Positions 12,191 to 13,213 of a stretch of 13,213 nt of DNA are shown here, one piece after another. Numbering within the stretch: position 1 is the first letter of the stretch; every line of letters starts with the position of its first letter. The translations under genes and the position numbers were made by a program. The notes under the pieces are model-generated. The model searched no databases and had not been told where the DNA came from. It saw only the letters and a list, made by a program, of their open reading frames with translations. The DNA is taken from contig JAPSIU010000048.1 in the NCBI GenBank assembly GCA_031178565.1, positions 1 through 13,213 of the forward strand, in the 5' to 3' direction. Source of the DNA: Leucobacter sp. (GTDB taxonomy: Bacteria; Actinomycetota; Actinomycetes; Actinomycetales; Microbacteriaceae).

Positions 12191-13213
12191 TGCGCCTCCC
12201 CGGAGGATATCCTCGGCAGCGCGGCGGGGTCCGTTTGCCCAGCCTCACCGTGGTCGAGGGCACCATGCGTACCGAGATCAGGAGAGGGTGCAACATCGAC
12301 CCGCTCGTCCCCGTAGGCGGTACCACCGCGAACCGTCGACCCGTCATCGCTCCAGAGGCGCACTTCGTCGACTTCGAGGGAGATCTCTTCGGAGCCCCGA
12401 TCCCCGAGCCTCGAACCCGCCGAGCTCGGCATCTCAGACAGCACGAGTGGGGGCTCTTCGGGAAGCAGGAGCCTCTGCAGATCCCGCGCGCACCGCGAGA
12501 GGAAAGCGCCTCCGTGCAGCACATCGCGAAGCCGGCGCCTGGACTCACCTCCGATGTCGAGCGGCGGATCCGCGGCGATGTCGAACGCGAGGGGAATCGT
12601 CAACTCGGCCTTGTACAGGTCCGCGATGTCATACACGAACGATCGCGCATGGCCGGTGTGCACGAACCCCAGCCCCGGCGAGCATCCAAGCGCGACGATA
12701 ACGGAGTGGACGACTCCGTAGAGGCTTGTGTTCGCTGCCGATAGCGCTTGATTGACAGGGTCACCCCCGGAGAAGTCTTCAGGGTCGTAATCGCGCTTCG
12801 ACCATAGCACTCCGGTGCGCTTGGAATGCTCCCGATAGATCCGGCGTACTCGAGCGCCCTCGCGACCGCGCAGCTGATTCAGGGTCAGTCTCGAGATATC
12901 CTCGGCGGGAAACCTCATAGCGTACATCGCCCGAGCCACCTGCACGCGGGTCCGCGGCTGGGAGACGAGCTTCGCCTGCGCCTCGAGCATCTTCGTGTTG
13001 CGGGAGAGGCCGCGGCCGTGCGCGTAGTACCGAACCCCCTGCTCCCCCACCCACGCGGCGGTCGAGCCGCTTTCGGCGATGAGCATCATCGCCTGATGCG
13101 TGACGGTCGCACCGGGACCGAGCAACAGCACTCCGAGAGACGCCGCCGGAATGTGCACCGTTCCGCGCTCTCCACTGGCAGTGATGGCGTTGGCGTCACG
13201 CTGCACCGTGCAT
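12187..13213 (-). CDS. cas1: CRISPR-associated endonuclease Cas1, type I-E (Cas1e), 5' end off the window
   Basis: The open frame runs off the right edge, and the codons before GTG 13206 (TGC ACG) are still in frame. Counting from GTG 13206, the metal-binding residues Glu116 (RGREGARVR), His183 (GFVHTGHARSF), Asp193 and Asp196 (VYDIADLYK) each lie 25 positions below E. coli Glu141, His208, Asp218 and Asp221. About 25 N-terminal residues precede GTG 13206, nearly all of them outside the window. All four active-site residues are present, so the integrase should be functional. The total length of about 364 exceeds the 305 of E. coli by a low-complexity, acidic C-terminal tail from about residue 260. 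The gene is coupled to cas2. The remaining type I-E genes (cas3 and Cascade), if present, would be to the right. Confidence 0.93.
   Translation of the reverse strand, partial: CTVQRDANAITASGERGTVHIPAASLGVLLLGPGATVTHQAMMLIAESGSTAAWVGEQGVRYYAHGRGLSRNTKMLEAQAKLVSQPRTRVQVARAMYAMRFPAEDISRLTLNQLRGREGARVRRIYREHSKRTGVLWSKRDYDPEDFSGGDPVNQALSAANTSLYGVVHSVIVALGCSPGLGFVHTGHARSFVYDIADLYKAELTIPLAFDIAADPPLDIGGESRRRLRDVLHGGAFLSRCARDLQRLLLPEEPPLVLSEMPSSAGSRLGDRGSEEISLEVDEVRLWSDDGSTVRGGTAYGDERVDVAPSPDLGTHGALDHGEAGQTDPAALPRISSGEAQ

Noticed and set aside
12235..12744. Plus-strand open frame antisense to cas1, considered as a possible anti-CRISPR or toxin gene
   Set aside because: It has no ribosome site, no family likeness, and follows cas1 codon structure in antisense.

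Overview
The window is GC-rich (roughly 65-72% by eye), dense in genes, uses GTG as well as ATG starts, and has several genes with a -10-like hexamer placed so that the transcript would begin at the start codon. This suggests an actinobacterium, probably Microbacteriaceae (Leucobacter/Microbacterium-like). The genus is an inference. No rRNA, tRNA, insertion sequence or confirmed CRISPR array was seen.

Layout. (1) 1-3145: a metabolite:H+ symporter-type MFS transporter and the N-terminal part of a thiamine-diphosphate enzyme form a leftward operon, divergent from a PucR/CdaR-type regulator. (2) 3229-3684: a small zinc-ribbon protein, closed off by nested inverted repeats. (3) 3722-7653: a TetR regulator and an M20 metallopeptidase form a leftward operon, divergent from a YtcJ-like amidohydrolase. 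A compact TGTCAA/TTGAC operator-promoter lies between them. (4) 7879-11009: a PpnP-type nucleoside phosphorylase diverges from a second PucR-type regulator, which is followed by a second MHS-type transporter. (5) 11094-11549: a DUF3817 membrane protein. (6) 11780 to the right edge: leftward type I-E CRISPR adaptation genes cas1 (5' end off the window) and cas2. No array is evident in the 230 bp downstream of cas2, where one is commonly found.

Together, the first 11 kb reads as an accessory catabolic region. Two uptake modules (PucR regulator plus MHS transporter) flank hydrolases that could split amide or peptide-like compounds, with a nucleoside phosphorylase and a ThDP enzyme nearby. The substrates cannot be read from the sequence. 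The cas genes look like the edge of a separate defence locus extending to the right. The less routine observations are the missing array, the long C-terminal tails on Cas1 and Cas2, the TetR operator architecture, ATATTC elements shared by both PucR intergenic regions, and four putative leaderless genes with the same -10 to ATG spacing.
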